Positions 16,432 through 25,762 of a stretch of DNA of 64,000 nucleotides are shown in pieces (the stretch's first letter is position 1; every line of letters starts with the position of its first letter). Location of the stretch: contig CAVPFW010000010.1 of assembly GCA_963703855.1 (NCBI GenBank), positions 1 to 64,000 of the forward strand, given 5' to 3'. The stretch comes from AP-15 sp963703855 (GTDB taxonomy: Bacteria > Pseudomonadota > Alphaproteobacteria > ATCC43930 > CGMCC-115725). Below the pieces are notes generated by a model, which had not been told where the DNA came from, ran no database searches, and saw only the letters and a list, made by a program, of their open reading frames with translations. The position numbers were made by a program, and so were the translations under genes.

Positions 16432-17214
16432 ATGACCGCCGCCGCGGCGCCGAAGATTGCGGTGCGCGGGCTGCGAAAGTCGTTCGGCCGCAATCTCGTG
16501 CTCGACGGCATCGACATCGATTTCGCCGGCGGCGAGAGCCTCGTCGTGATCGGCGGCTCGGGCACCGGCAAATCCGTCCTGATCAAATGCATTCTCGGCC
16601 TGCTGCGCCCCGACGCGGGATCGATCCGCATCGACGACGCCGAGACGGTGCGCCTGCGGGGCACCCCCCGCGAGCGCCTGCTGCAGAAATTCGGCGTGCT
16701 GTTTCAGGGGAGCGCGCTGTTCGATTCGCTGCGCGTGTGGGAGAATGTCGCGTTCGGGCTGATCCAGGGACGCAGCATGGAACGGCAGGCGGCTCGGGAG
16801 ATCGCGTTGGCCAAGCTGGCGGCGGTCGGGCTCGGCCGCGACGTCGCCGAATTGCGGCCGGCCGAGCTGTCGGGCGGCATGCAGAAGCGGGTGGCGCTGG
16901 CGCGCGCGGTCGCCGCCGATCCGGAAATCATCTTCTTCGACGAGCCGACCACCGGCCTCGATCCGATCATGGCCGATGTGATCAACGACCTGATCCTGAA
17001 ATGCGTGCGCGAGCTGGGCGCCACCGCGGTTTCGATCACCCACGACATGGTCAGCGCGCGCAAGATCGCCGACCGCATCGCGATGCTGCACAAGGGGCGG
17101 ATCGTCTGGCACGGGCCGGCAGCCGAGATCGACCGGTCGGGCAATCCGTTTGTGGACCAGTTCATCAACGGCCGCGCCGAGGGGCCGATCGAGATGGAGG
17201 TTCGCGCCGCATGA
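16432..17214 (+). CDS. mlaF: MlaF-type ABC transporter ATPase
   Basis: 260 residues with all ABC motifs: Walker A IGGSGTGKSVLIKC, Q-loop VLFQGSALFDSL, signature LSGGMQKRVALARAVA, Walker B IIFFDEPTTGLDP and the switch His in SITHDM. It supplies ATP hydrolysis to MlaE in phospholipid transport. It starts 13 bases after mlaE and is surely co-transcribed. The C-terminus (GNPFVDQFINGRAEGPIEM) matches the extended tail of the family. Confidence 0.93.
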   Translation: MTAAAAPKIAVRGLRKSFGRNLVLDGIDIDFAGGESLVVIGGSGTGKSVLIKCILGLLRPDAGSIRIDDAETVRLRGTPRERLLQKFGVLFQGSALFDSLRVWENVAFGLIQGRSMERQAAREIALAKLAAVGLGRDVAELRPAELSGGMQKRVALARAVAADPEIIFFDEPTTGLDPIMADVINDLILKCVRELGATAVSITHDMVSARKIADRIAMLHKGRIVWHGPAAEIDRSGNPFVDQFINGRAEGPIEMEVRAA

Positions 17215-17256
17215 CGGCACGCCCGATCTCTGGCCGATCGCCCCAGGGTTGAGCCG

Positions 17257-18774
17257 GTGGCGCGGACCCAGGCGAGATACGTCTGTCAGCAATGCGGGGC
17301 GGTTCACGCCAAATGGACCGGCCGCTGCGAGGGCTGCGGCGGCTGGAACAGCCTGATCGAAGAATTGCCCCGCGCCGGTCTCCCCAAAGGCCTCGATCGG
17401 CAGGGCGGCCGCACCCTCGACTTTGTCGGGCTGACCGGGCCGAGCCTGTTGCCGCCGCGCCGAGTGACCGGCATCGCCGAGTTCGACCGGGTATGCGGCG
17501 GCGGGTTTGTGGCGGGCTCGGCGGTCCTGGTCGGCGGCGACCCCGGGATCGGCAAATCGACCCTGCTGCTGCAGGCCGCCGCGGCGATTGCCTCGGCCGC
17601 GGGGAAGCCGGCGAGCGCCGCCTACATCACCGGCGAGGAGGCGATCGACCAGGTGCGGCTGCGGGCCCTGCGGCTCGGCGTCGCCGCGAGCCCGGTGCAA
17701 TTGGCCGCGGCGAGCAATGTGCGCGACATTCTGGCCTCGCTCGACCGCGCCGACGCGCCCGGCCTGGTGGTCGTCGATTCGATCCAGACGATGTATCTCG
17801 ACACGCTCGACAGCCCGCCCGGCACGGTCAGCCAGGTGCGCGGCGCGGCGCAGGAATTGATCCGGGTCGCCAAGCAGCGCGGGTTCGTGCTGGTCCTCGT
17901 CGGCCATGTGACCAAGGAGGGGGTCATCGCCGGGCCGCGGGTGCTCGAGCACATGGTCGACACCGTCCTTTATTTCGAGGGCGAGCGCGGGCATCGGTTC
18001 CGCATCCTGCGCGCGGTCAAGAACCGGTTCGGCGCCACCGACGAGATCGGGGTGTTCGAGATGAGCGACCGCGGGCTGGTCGAAGTTCCGAACCCGTCGG
18101 CGCTGTTCCTCGGCGGGCGTCAGGCGGCAGGGTCGGACGGGTTCGCAGCCGAGGGCGGGGACATATCCGATCTGTCCGCGTCCGGGCCGGTCAGCGGCTC
18201 GGCGGTGTTCGCCGGCATCGAGGGGACCCGCCCGGTGCTGGTCGAGGTTCAGGCATTGGTCGCTCCGGCCCTGCTCGGAACGCCGCGGCGGGCGGTCGTC
18301 GGTTGGGACGGCACCAGGCTCGCGATGATCACCGCGGTGCTCGATGCACGCTGCGGGCTCTCGGTCGGGGCCAACGATATTTATCTCAACATCGCCGGCG
18401 GGCTGCGCATCGTCGAGCCGGCGGCGGATCTGGCGGTGGCGGCGGCGCTGGTCTCCGCCTTGAGCGAAACCCCGGTCCCCGGCGATACCGTCGTCTTCGG
18501 CGAAATCGCGCTGTCGGGCGAGGTGCGCCCGGTCGGCCATGCCGAAGCGCGGTTGAAAGAGGCGGCCAAGCTCGGCTTTGCCGAAGCGTGGGTCCCGAGC
18601 CGCGGCGGCAAGCGGCGCGGGGCCGGCGACCAGGCGGGGCCGGCGATGGTGGCGATGGCTCATCTGAGCGACCTCGTCGCGCGCCTCTCGCCCAAGCGCG
18701 CAGCGCTGCGCCCCGGGCGGATCCAGGGGCACGCCGGGAGCCGGGTCGGGGGGCGGGTCGGGGTGGTGCCGTGA
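17257..18774 (+). CDS. radA: DNA repair protein RadA
   Basis: 505 residues from a GTG at 17257. Order: zinc finger (YVCQQCGAVHAKWTGRCEGC), Walker A GGDPGIGKSTLLLQAAA, the RadA-specific KNRFG (AVKNRFGATDEIGVFEM) and a Lon-like C-terminal domain (LSVGANDIYLNIAGGLRIVE, DTVVFGEIALSGEVRPVGHA). RadA is a hexameric helicase-like ATPase assisting branch migration in recombination. The C-terminal 40 residues are basic and longer than usual. The stop overlaps the GTG start of cvpA. Same operon as mlaEF by spacing. Confidence 0.95.
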   Translation: MARTQARYVCQQCGAVHAKWTGRCEGCGGWNSLIEELPRAGLPKGLDRQGGRTLDFVGLTGPSLLPPRRVTGIAEFDRVCGGGFVAGSAVLVGGDPGIGKSTLLLQAAAAIASAAGKPASAAYITGEEAIDQVRLRALRLGVAASPVQLAAASNVRDILASLDRADAPGLVVVDSIQTMYLDTLDSPPGTVSQVRGAAQELIRVAKQRGFVLVLVGHVTKEGVIAGPRVLEHMVDTVLYFEGERGHRFRILRAVKNRFGATDEIGVFEMSDRGLVEVPNPSALFLGGRQAAGSDGFAAEGGDISDLSASGPVSGSAVFAGIEGTRPVLVEVQALVAPALLGTPRRAVVGWDGTRLAMITAVLDARCGLSVGANDIYLNIAGGLRIVEPAADLAVAAALVSALSETPVPGDTVVFGEIALSGEVRPVGHAEARLKEAAKLGFAEAWVPSRGGKRRGAGDQAGPAMVAMAHLSDLVARLSPKRAALRPGRIQGHAGSRVGGRVGVVP

Positions 18775-19436
18775 ACACCGTCGATCTCGCCGTGCTCGCG
18801 GTCATCGCGCTTTCGGCGGTGTTCGCGTTCGCGCGCGGTTTTGTGCGCGAGGCGTTGTCGATCGTCGCCTGGGTCGGCGCCGCGCTGATCACGCTTTACG
18901 GGTTCGCTGCCGCCTATGGCATCGTTGCCGGCTTTATTGAGACGCCGCTGCTCGCCGAGCTCGTCGCCGGCGCCGGGCTGTTCCTGATCTCGTTGGTCGG
19001 GCTGACCATCCTCACCGGTTATGTGGCGCGCTTTGTCCATTCGAGCGCGCTGTCGCCGATCGACCGGACCTTGGGGCTGATTTTCGGGGTGGCGCGCGGC
19101 GCCGTTCTGGTTTCGCTCGCCTACCTGGTGATCGACATCAGCCTGCCGCAGACCGATCGCCCGGCTTGGCTCCGGGACGCCAAGAGCGAGCCGTTTCTCG
19201 CCCAGGGCGCGGACCTGCTGCGCGGCGTCTTGCCTGAATCGCTGCAGGTGAAAAGCGCGTCCGCGATTGACGATGCCCAGCACGCGCTGAACCAAGCCAA
19301 AGCGGCGCGCGATGCCATGGGCGCGCTCTCCAGCCCCGCCGCGCCCATTCCGCCAAAGCCCGCGGAACCGCCGGCGCCGACCTACAAGCCCGCCGAGCGG
19401 CGCGACTTGGACCGGCTGATCGACAATGCGCGCTAG
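18771..19436 (+). CDS. cvpA: CvpA family membrane protein
   Basis: 221 residues; the GTG at 18771 overlaps the radA stop. Four membrane segments (VDLAVLAVIALSAVFAF, ALSIVAWVGAALITLYGFA, LVAGAGLFLISLVGLTILTG, TLGLIFGVARGAVLVSLAYL) are followed by a cytoplasmic Ala/Pro-rich tail. Family motifs GFVREALSIVAW and SPIDRTLGLIFGVARG are present. CvpA is linked to colicin V production and envelope stress tolerance, and commonly precedes purF, as here. Confidence 0.92.
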   Translation: MNTVDLAVLAVIALSAVFAFARGFVREALSIVAWVGAALITLYGFAAAYGIVAGFIETPLLAELVAGAGLFLISLVGLTILTGYVARFVHSSALSPIDRTLGLIFGVARGAVLVSLAYLVIDISLPQTDRPAWLRDAKSEPFLAQGADLLRGVLPESLQVKSASAIDDAQHALNQAKAARDAMGALSSPAAPIPPKPAEPPAPTYKPAERRDLDRLIDNAR

Positions 19437-19500
19437 CGGGGTTGCGGCATGCGGCCCCACTCGCATTCGGGCGCCAAAACAACCATTTCGGGGGAACCGA

Positions 19501-21015
19501 GTGGAGGATCGCCGATGCGCTCAACCGATCCCGCTGAACGCCGATGCCCTGAACGCCGATGCCCTGAACGCCGATGCCCTGGATGGCGACCATCTGCACG
19601 AGGAGTGCGGCGTGTTCGCGGTCTATGGCCACCCCGAGGCGGCGGCACTGGTCGCCCTCGGCCTGCACGCGCTGCAGCATCGCGGTCAGGAGGCCTCCGG
19701 CGTCGTCGCCTATGATGGCGAGCAGTTCAGCGCCCATCGCGGCATGGGGCAGGTCAGCGACAATTTCAGCTCGAAGGAGGTGATCGCGCGGCTGCGCGGG
19801 CGGGCGGCGATCGGCCATGTGCGCTATGCCACGACCGGCGAGGTGGCGCTGCGCAATGTCCAGCCGCTGTTCGCCGATTTCGAGTTCGGCGGGCTGGCGA
19901 TCTGCCACAACGGCAATCTGACCAACTCCTACCAGCTGCGCCGCCGGCTGGTTCATCGCGGCAGCCTGTTCCAGTCGACCAGCGACACCGAGGTCATCGT
20001 TCACCTGATCGCGACCAGCCTCAAGGAGACCGTCGTCGACCGGCTGACCGACGCGCTGCGCCAGGTCCAGGGCGCCTATTCCCTGGCCGCGCTGTCGCAG
20101 GACGAGATCATCGGCGTGCGCGACCCCTTGGGGGTCAGGCCGCTGGTGCTGGGCCGGCTCGCCGACGCCTGGATTTTGGCGTCGGAGACCTGCGCGCTCG
20201 ACATCATCGGCGCCGATTTCGTGCGTGACGTCGCCGCCGGCGAGATCGTCATCATCGGGGCCGGCGGGGTCGAGAGCCTGATGCCGTTCGGCCGCCGCGA
20301 CAGCCGGTTCTGCGTCTTCGAGCACATCTATTTCGCTCGCCCCGACAGCGTCGTCGAGGGCACCAGCGTCTATGAGGCGCGCAAGCGCATCGGCCGCGAG
20401 CTCGCCCGCGAAAGCCATGTCGATGCCGACATCGTCGTGCCGGTCCCCGATTCGGGCGTGCCTGCGGCGTTGGGATATGCCCAGGAATCGGGATTGCCGT
20501 TCGAATTGGGGATCATCCGCAACCATTACGTCGGGCGGACCTTCATCGAGCCGACCGAGCAGATCCGCCATCTCGGCGTACGCCTGAAGCACAATGCGAG
20601 CCGCGCCAATCTCCAGGGCAGGCGCGTTATCCTGGTCGACAATTCGATCGTCCGCGGCACCACCTCGGTCAAGATCGTCGAGATGGTCCGGCGCGCCGGA
20701 GCGCGCGAGGTCCATATGCGGATCTCGAGCCCGCCGACGAGCTATCCGTGCTTTTACGGGATCGCCACCCCGGAGCGCGACCAGCTGCTCGCCGCCCGCT
20801 TCGATGTGGCCGCGATGGCCGAGCACATCGGCGTCGACAGCCTGGCCTTTTTGTCGATCGACGGCCTCTATCGGGCGATGGGCGAGCCCGGCCGCGACCC
20901 GCTCGCGCCGCGCTTCTGCGACGCCTGCTTTACCGGCGACTACCCGATCCCGCTGGTCGACGCCGATAACGGCAAAGTCTCGGTGCAGTTGTCGCTGCTC
21001 GCCGAGCCTGCCTAA
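19501..21015 (+). CDS. purF: Amidophosphoribosyltransferase
   Basis: First step of purine synthesis: PRPP plus glutamine to phosphoribosylamine. 504 residues from a GTG at 19501 with GGGGGA upstream. The propeptide ends before HLHEECGVFAVYGHPEA, whose Cys becomes the N-terminal nucleophile of the glutaminase domain. Then come ALQHRGQEASGVVAYDG, HVRYATTGEVALRNVQPL, FEHIYFARPDSVVEG, VVPVPDSGVPAALGYAQ and the PRPP loop VILVDNSIVRGTTSVKIV. CRMRISSPP-like and C-terminal CDACFTGDYP cysteines fit the iron-sulphur class. The propeptide is unusual in containing three NADAL repeats. Confidence 0.95.
   Translation: MEDRRCAQPIPLNADALNADALNADALDGDHLHEECGVFAVYGHPEAAALVALGLHALQHRGQEASGVVAYDGEQFSAHRGMGQVSDNFSSKEVIARLRGRAAIGHVRYATTGEVALRNVQPLFADFEFGGLAICHNGNLTNSYQLRRRLVHRGSLFQSTSDTEVIVHLIATSLKETVVDRLTDALRQVQGAYSLAALSQDEIIGVRDPLGVRPLVLGRLADAWILASETCALDIIGADFVRDVAAGEIVIIGAGGVESLMPFGRRDSRFCVFEHIYFARPDSVVEGTSVYEARKRIGRELARESHVDADIVVPVPDSGVPAALGYAQESGLPFELGIIRNHYVGRTFIEPTEQIRHLGVRLKHNASRANLQGRRVILVDNSIVRGTTSVKIVEMVRRAGAREVHMRISSPPTSYPCFYGIATPERDQLLAARFDVAAMAEHIGVDSLAFLSIDGLYRAMGEPGRDPLAPRFCDACFTGDYPIPLVDADNGKVSVQLSLLAEPA
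19534..19578 (+). repeat. 15-bp in-frame tandem repeat in the purF propeptide
   Basis: Three identical copies of CTGAACGCCGATGCC (19534-19548, 19549-19563, 19564-19578) encode LNADA three times, just upstream of the processing cysteine. Length is a multiple of three, so copy-number change would keep the frame. Confidence 0.95.
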
Positions 21016-21025
21016 GTCCAATCGA

Positions 21026-21766
21026 TTGAGCAAAGAGCGGACCGCGTCGACCGGGCGGCTCGCGGGCAAGATCGCGCTGATCACCGGGGCCTCGCGCGGC
21101 ATCGGCGCCGCGGTCGCGCGGCGTTTCGCCGGCGAGGGCGCGCATGTCGTGCTGGCGGCGCGCACGGTGGGCGGCCTCGAAGAGGTCGACGACGCCATTC
21201 GTGCGGCGGGCGGCAGCGCCACCCTGGTGCCCCTCGACCTGCGCGACCTGATCAAGATCGACGAGTTGGCGGCAGCCCTCCTCGACCGCTACGGCCGGCT
21301 CGACGTCCTGGTCGGCAATGCCGGCGAGTTCGGCGTATTCTCGCCGCTCGGCCATATCACGCCGGCGGTCTGGGCCGAGGTCATGGAGCTCAACCTGACC
21401 GTGAACTGGCGCCTGATCCGGGCGATGGACCCGCTGCTGCGCGCCGCCGATGCCGGGCGCGCAATCTTTGTCACGAGCGGCATCGCGCGCGGGGCTTTTG
21501 CCTATTGGGGACCCTATGCGGTCAGCAAGGCCGGCCTCGAAACGCTGGTCCGGGTCTATGCCGCCGAGATTTCCAAGACACACGTGCGCGCCAATTTGCT
21601 CGATCCCGGCATCGTGCGCACCCGGCTGCGCGCCCGCGCCTTCCCCGGCGAGGACCCGAGCCCGCTGCCGCCGCCCGACAGCGTCGCCGACGCCTTTCTC
21701 GCCCTCGCCCTCCCGGAATGCACCCGCAACGGGGAGCTGGTCATGGTCTCGGAGCCTCGGATGTAG
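21026..21766 (+). CDS. Short-chain dehydrogenase/reductase
   Basis: 246 residues from a TTG at 21026 (MSKERTASTGRLAGKIALIT). Rossmann motif TGASRGIGAAVARRFAGEGA, NAG-equivalent VGNAGEFGVFSPLG, catalytic Ser in FVTSGIARGAFA, Tyr-x-x-x-Lys in YAVSKAGLETLVRVYAAE and RANLLDPGIVRTRLRARAFP. This is the classical SDR fold, NAD(P)-dependent. The position after purF resembles other alphaproteobacteria. The substrate is unknown. Start choice is uncertain because no strong ribosome site is visible. Confidence 0.85.
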   Translation: MSKERTASTGRLAGKIALITGASRGIGAAVARRFAGEGAHVVLAARTVGGLEEVDDAIRAAGGSATLVPLDLRDLIKIDELAAALLDRYGRLDVLVGNAGEFGVFSPLGHITPAVWAEVMELNLTVNWRLIRAMDPLLRAADAGRAIFVTSGIARGAFAYWGPYAVSKAGLETLVRVYAAEISKTHVRANLLDPGIVRTRLRARAFPGEDPSPLPPPDSVADAFLALALPECTRNGELVMVSEPRM

Positions 21767-21903
21767 GACGGGGCAGGGCTATCGGGACATATGCAATCGG
21801 CTGCATGGGTCGCTGGCCGATCCGACCCGGCGCCTCAGCGATGACCTCGACGCGGACCGATTTGCTGTATTCTCTCGGACAATTCGGAGCGCAGGAACCG
21901 CGC

Positions 21904-22179
21904 GTGACCGCCCACGCGAACACCACCATCACCACGACCCTTCCGCCGGACGAGCTCGCAGCGCTCGATCGCGTCCGCTCCCGTGAGAAGCGCAGCCGTG
22001 CCGCGCTCGTGCGCGAAGCGATACGGTGGTATCTCGCCGCCGTCGATCGCCTGCCGCCGGCCGAAGATCCGCTGCCGGGCGAGATCGCGGCTCTGCGGGA
22101 AGCCGAAGAGGAGTTCGCGCGCGGACAATGCCAGCGTCTGGAAGACGCATTGCGTGACTTGGGACGTCTTCCTGAGTAG
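21904..22179 (+). CDS. Ribbon-helix-helix antitoxin-like protein
   Basis: 91 residues from a GTG at 21904 with AGGA upstream; an ATG at 21840 in the same frame would add 21 residues. The N-terminus has the RHH pattern TTITTTLPPDELAALDRV, then REKRSRAALVREAIRWYLAA. The rest is acidic (EIAALREAEEEFARGQCQRL), as in antitoxins that wrap their toxin. It overlaps by 26 bases a ParE/RelE-type reading frame, so the pair was a type II toxin-antitoxin module with probable autorepression by the RHH dimer. Confidence 0.75.
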   Translation: MTAHANTTITTTLPPDELAALDRVRSREKRSRAALVREAIRWYLAAVDRLPPAEDPLPGEIAALREAEEEFARGQCQRLEDALRDLGRLPE

Positions 22180-22395
22180 CCGCGCCGAGCGATCCCTTGC
22201 GCGGATCCCGATGCGACACCATAGACGCATGGACGGCGCGCTTCTGCAAATGAGGCGTGATACTCTTTCCTGGCACCTCATTCCCCTCAAAGGCCAGTAT
22301 CGAGCGGGTCGTGGCGCATTATCTTTGCGGTCCGCCCCGATACCCGAATAATGCTCGTCGCCAATATCGAAAGGCGAACTTCGACGACCTATTGA
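22154..22395 (+). pseudogene. ParE/RelE-type toxin, disrupted
   Basis: A GTG at 22154 inside the antitoxin 3' end starts MTWDVFLSSRAERSLARIP, with RRMDGALLQMRRDTLSWHLI and PLKGQYRAG. The conserved second half (WRIIFAVRPDTRIMLVANIE, RRTSTTY, stop at 22395) is in another frame. The join near 22310 lacks the few residues that normally separate the PLKGxYR strand from the WRIIF strand. The protein is thus internally deleted and shifted by about one strand. The catalytic-strand residues of the R-I-x-F-x-V-R segment survive, but no intact toxin can be made from this sequence. Confidence 0.7.
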
Positions 22396-22457
22396 TCCAG
22401 TGTGTACGTAACCGAGAAGAACGGAAAGAAAAACAGGCGGAGTTCTCCTGTGACGGG

Positions 22458-24021
22458 TTAATCCGCCGCCTCGCGGCGCGACGGGTCGGGGCGCCAGCGC
22501 AGCACGGGCTTGCGCGCGGCCAAGGTTTCGTCGAGGCGGCGACGCGGCGTGAGGCGCGGGGCGGCGTGAAAGCGGGCGGTGTCGCCCGCGCGGGCGGCAG
22601 CGGCCAGCGCCTTTACTACCGCGGCGAATTCGTCGAGCGACGCCTTGCTCTCGGTTTCGGTCGGCTCGATCAAGAGGGCGCCGTGCACGACCAGCGGGAA
22701 ATACATCGTCATCGGGTGATAGCCCTCGTCGATCAGCGCCTTGGCGAAATCGAGGGTGGTGACCCCGGTATCCTTCAGGAAGCGGTCGTCGAACAGGACC
22801 TCGTGCATGCACGGGCCGGGGAACGACAGGCTGAGCTCGCCCTCCAGCAGCGCGCGCAGGTAGTTGGCGTTGAGCACCGCGTCCTCGGCGACCTGGCGCA
22901 GCCCGTCGGCGCCGTGGCTCATCATGTAGGCGAGCGCGCGCACGAACATGCCCATCTGGCCGTGAAACCCCTTGAGCCGACCGATCGCGTGCTCGGCCGG
23001 GCCGCACCGGTGCTCGACCAGGTCCAGACCGCGCTCGCCATGCACCAGCCACGGCAGCGGGGCGTAGGGCGCGACGCTCGCGGCCAACGCCACCGGGCCG
23101 CTGCCCGGGCCGCCGCCGCCATGCGGGGTCGAGAAGGTCTTGTGCAGGTTCAGATGCATGCAGTCGATGCCGAGGTCGGCCGGCCGCACCCGCCCGACGA
23201 TGGCATTGAAATTGGCGCCGTCGCAGTAGAAGAAGGCGCCTGCCCGGTGCACCGCGGCGGCGATCTCGACGATCTCGTCCTCGAACAGCCCGCAGGTGTT
23301 GGGGTTGGTCAGCATCAATGCCGCGACATCGCCGCCGAGCTTGCCTTCGAGCGCGGCGCGGTCGACCCGCCCGCGCGCGTTGGCCGGGATCGGATCGACC
23401 ATATAGCCGCAGGCCGCCGCGGTCGCCGGGTTGGTGCCGTGCGCCGAATTCGGGCACCAGCACCCGCCGGCGCGGGTCGCCGCGGGCTTCGAGTGCCGCA
23501 CGGATCGCCATCATGCCGCACAGCTCGCCATGCGCCCCCGCACCCGGCGACAGCGCGATCGCCGGCATCCCGGTCAGGGTCTTGAGCCAATATGCCAGGG
23601 TGTCGATCAGCGCGAGCGCGCCGGAGACAGTCGAGACCGGCTGCAATGGGTGGATGTCGGCCAACCCCGGCAATCGCGCCAATTTCTCGTTGAGCCGCGG
23701 GTTGTGCTTCATCGTGCACGAGCCAAGCGGGTAGAGCCCGCTGTCGATCGCATAGTTCTTGTGCGACAGCCGGGTAAAGTGGCGCACCACCTGCGGTTCG
23801 CTGAGCCCCGCCAGGCCGATCGGGCCGTGCCGTTCGAGCCCGCCGAGGCGGGAGCGAAACGGCGCCGGCTCGGGCAGATCGACGCCACAATGCCCCGGTA
23901 AATCCTGCTCGAACAGCAGCTTTTCCTCGATCTGCAATCCGCGATTGCCGCTGAAGGTCGTGGCCGGCGACGCCGCGTCTTCGGGCGAACGGGCGCTCGC
24001 CGCCCGGCTCCAGTCGCTCAC
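22458..24021 (-). pseudogene. gcvPB: Glycine dehydrogenase (decarboxylating) subunit 2, one frameshift
   Basis: P-protein half carrying PLP. The GTG at 24021 overlaps the gcvPA stop. N-terminal part: IEEKLLFEQDLPGHCGVDLP, TRLSHKNYAIDSGLYPLGSC, TMKHNPRLNEKLARLPGLAD and LSPGAGAHGELCGMMAIRA up to RRRVLVPE. The rest is one frame over: SAHGTNPATAAACGYMVDP, NTCGLFEDEIVEIAAAVHRA, MHLNLHKTFSTPHGGGGPGS (PLP lysine) and HPMTMYFPLVVHGALLIEPT. One extra base in the AATT near 23447 explains it; corrected length is about 520 residues. Its partner genes gcvT, gcvH and gcvPA are intact, so a sequencing error is the simplest reading. Confidence 0.9.
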
Positions 24022-25364
24022 GGCAGCACCTCCATCAACCCCAGCGCGAGCCGGTCGATGTCTTCTTCGGTCACCGTCTCGGTCGCCGTCACCAACAAAA
24101 TATCCACGAGTTCCGCGCGGTCCGGGTACAGGCGGCTCACCGGGATCCCAGCGAGAATTCCTCTTTTCGCGAGCGTCTCGACGACCGGTGCTGCCGGGCA
24201 TGGCAGGCGCAGCGCGAATTCGTTGAAGAAGGTACCGTTGACGAGGCGCACCCCCCGCACCTGCTCGACCCGCTCGGCCAAACCCACGGCGGCGGCGTGG
24301 TTGAGCCGCGCGAGCCGCACGAGCCCGGCCTCGCCGAGCAGCGCCAGATGGATCGTGAAGGCGAGCGCGCACAGCCCCGAATTGGTGCACACATTGCTCG
24401 TCGCCCGCTCGCGCCGGATGTGCTGCTCGCGGGTCGACAAGGTCAGCACCCAGCCGCGCCTGCCGTCGGCGTCGACCGTCTGGCCGACGAGACGGCCCGG
24501 CATCTGGCGCACGAATTTGTCGCGGCTGGCGAGCAGGCCCAAATAGGGGCCGCCGAAACTCAGCGCGTTGCCGAGCGACTGGCCTTCGGCGGCGACGATG
24601 TCGGCCCCCATCTCGCCGGGCGGACGCACCGCGCCCAACGACACGATCTCGGTCACGACTACGATCAGCAGCGCGCCGCGATCGTGACAGGCCTGCGCCA
24701 GCGCCGACCAGCCGCGCAATTCGCCCCAGAAATCGGGGTTCTGCACGACGACGCACGAGGTGCCGGCGTCGATCAGCCCGGCGAGATCCTCGTCTTGGCC
24801 CAGCGCGGGACCCTGCGCGGCGAGTTCGAAACCGACAAAGCGGGCGTAGGTCTCGCACACCTCGCGGTAATGCGGGTGGAGCCCGCCGGACAGCACCGCG
24901 CGTTTGCGCCCGGTGACGCGGTTGGCCATCATCACCGCCTCGGCGCAGGCGGTGGCGCCGTCATAGAGCGAGGCGTTGGCGACCTCCATGCCGGTCAAAA
25001 GCGCCACCTGGGTCTGGAATTCGAACAAATATTGCAGGGTCCCTTGCGCCACCTCGGGCTGATAAGGGGTGTAGGAGGTCAGAAACTCGCCGCGCTGGAT
25101 CAAATGGTCGACCGCGGCCGGGACGTGGTGGCGATAGGCCCCGCCGCCGACGAAGAACGGCACCGACCCGGCGGCGACATTGCGCGCCGCCAGGCCGGCG
25201 ATCAGGCGCTCGACCTCGATCTCGCCCATCGCGCGGGGCAGGTCGACCAGGCCGTCGAGCCGTGCCGCCGGCGGCACCTCGGCAAACAGCGCATCAATCG
25301 ACGGGACCCCGATCCTCGCCAGCATCTCGCCGCGGTCGCGCGGGGTCAGCGGCAGGTACCGCAT
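24018..25364 (-). CDS. gcvPA: Glycine dehydrogenase (decarboxylating) subunit 1
   Basis: 448 residues. With GcvPB it forms the heterodimeric P-protein that decarboxylates glycine and passes aminomethyl to GcvH. Motifs: MRYLPLTPRDRGEMLARIGV, PFFVGGGAYRHHVPAAVDHL, SYTPYQPEVAQGTLQYLFEF, NASLYDGATACAEAVMMANR and QHIRRERATSNVCTNSGLCA. The start codon abuts the gcvH stop with no gap, and the end overlaps gcvPB, so translation is probably coupled. Confidence 0.95.
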   Translation of the reverse strand: MRYLPLTPRDRGEMLARIGVPSIDALFAEVPPAARLDGLVDLPRAMGEIEVERLIAGLAARNVAAGSVPFFVGGGAYRHHVPAAVDHLIQRGEFLTSYTPYQPEVAQGTLQYLFEFQTQVALLTGMEVANASLYDGATACAEAVMMANRVTGRKRAVLSGGLHPHYREVCETYARFVGFELAAQGPALGQDEDLAGLIDAGTSCVVVQNPDFWGELRGWSALAQACHDRGALLIVVVTEIVSLGAVRPPGEMGADIVAAEGQSLGNALSFGGPYLGLLASRDKFVRQMPGRLVGQTVDADGRRGWVLTLSTREQHIRRERATSNVCTNSGLCALAFTIHLALLGEAGLVRLARLNHAAAVGLAERVEQVRGVRLVNGTFFNEFALRLPCPAAPVVETLAKRGILAGIPVSRLYPDRAELVDILLVTATETVTEEDIDRLALGLMEVLP

Positions 25365-25742
25365 CTAGTGCTGCCCGGCGACAAAGTGTTGATAGGCCGC
25401 CTCGTCCATCAGATCCTCGAGTTCTTTGGGATCGTCGAGGCGCAGCTTCAGAAACCAGCCTTCGCCCAAGGGGTCGGCATTGACCTTGGCCGGGTCGGCA
25501 GCCAGCGCGTCGTTCACTTCGATGACCTCGCCCGACACCGGGGCAAAGACCTCGCTCGCCGCCTTGACCAATTCGACGACCGCCGCCTCCTTGCCCTGCT
25601 CGACCCGATGGCCGATTTCGGGCAATTCGACATAGACGACATCGCCGAGCTGCGACTGGGCATAGTCGGTGATGCCGACGATGGCGAGATCGCCGTCGAG
25701 CCGAACCCATTCGTGGTCCTTGGTAAAGCGAAGCGTGGTCAT
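25365..25742 (-). CDS. gcvH: Glycine cleavage system H protein
   Basis: 125 residues from the ATG at 25742. The lipoyl domain is complete: FTKDHEWVRLDGDLAIVGIT, DYAQSQLGDVVYVELPEIGH and VVELVKAASEVFAPVSGEVI, whose Lys carries lipoate. Ends GWFLKLRLDDPKELEDLMDE. It shuttles the aminomethyl group between the P, T and L proteins. Second gene of the riboswitch-controlled operon. Confidence 0.96.
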   Translation of the reverse strand: MTTLRFTKDHEWVRLDGDLAIVGITDYAQSQLGDVVYVELPEIGHRVEQGKEAAVVELVKAASEVFAPVSGEVIEVNDALAADPAKVNADPLGEGWFLKLRLDDPKELEDLMDEAAYQHFVAGQH

Positions 25743-25762
25743 CGCATGGTCCTTCTGCGGGC

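Noticed and set aside
16393..18732. A 779-codon open frame on the minus strand across mlaF and radA
   Set aside because: It is antisense to two genes with complete motifs, has no recognisable domain and is rich in Arg/His/Asp-Gln as expected from antisense of high-GC genes.
19138..21255. A 705-codon minus-strand frame across cvpA and purF
   Set aside because: Shadow of GC-rich sense genes; no motif, composition typical of antisense translation.
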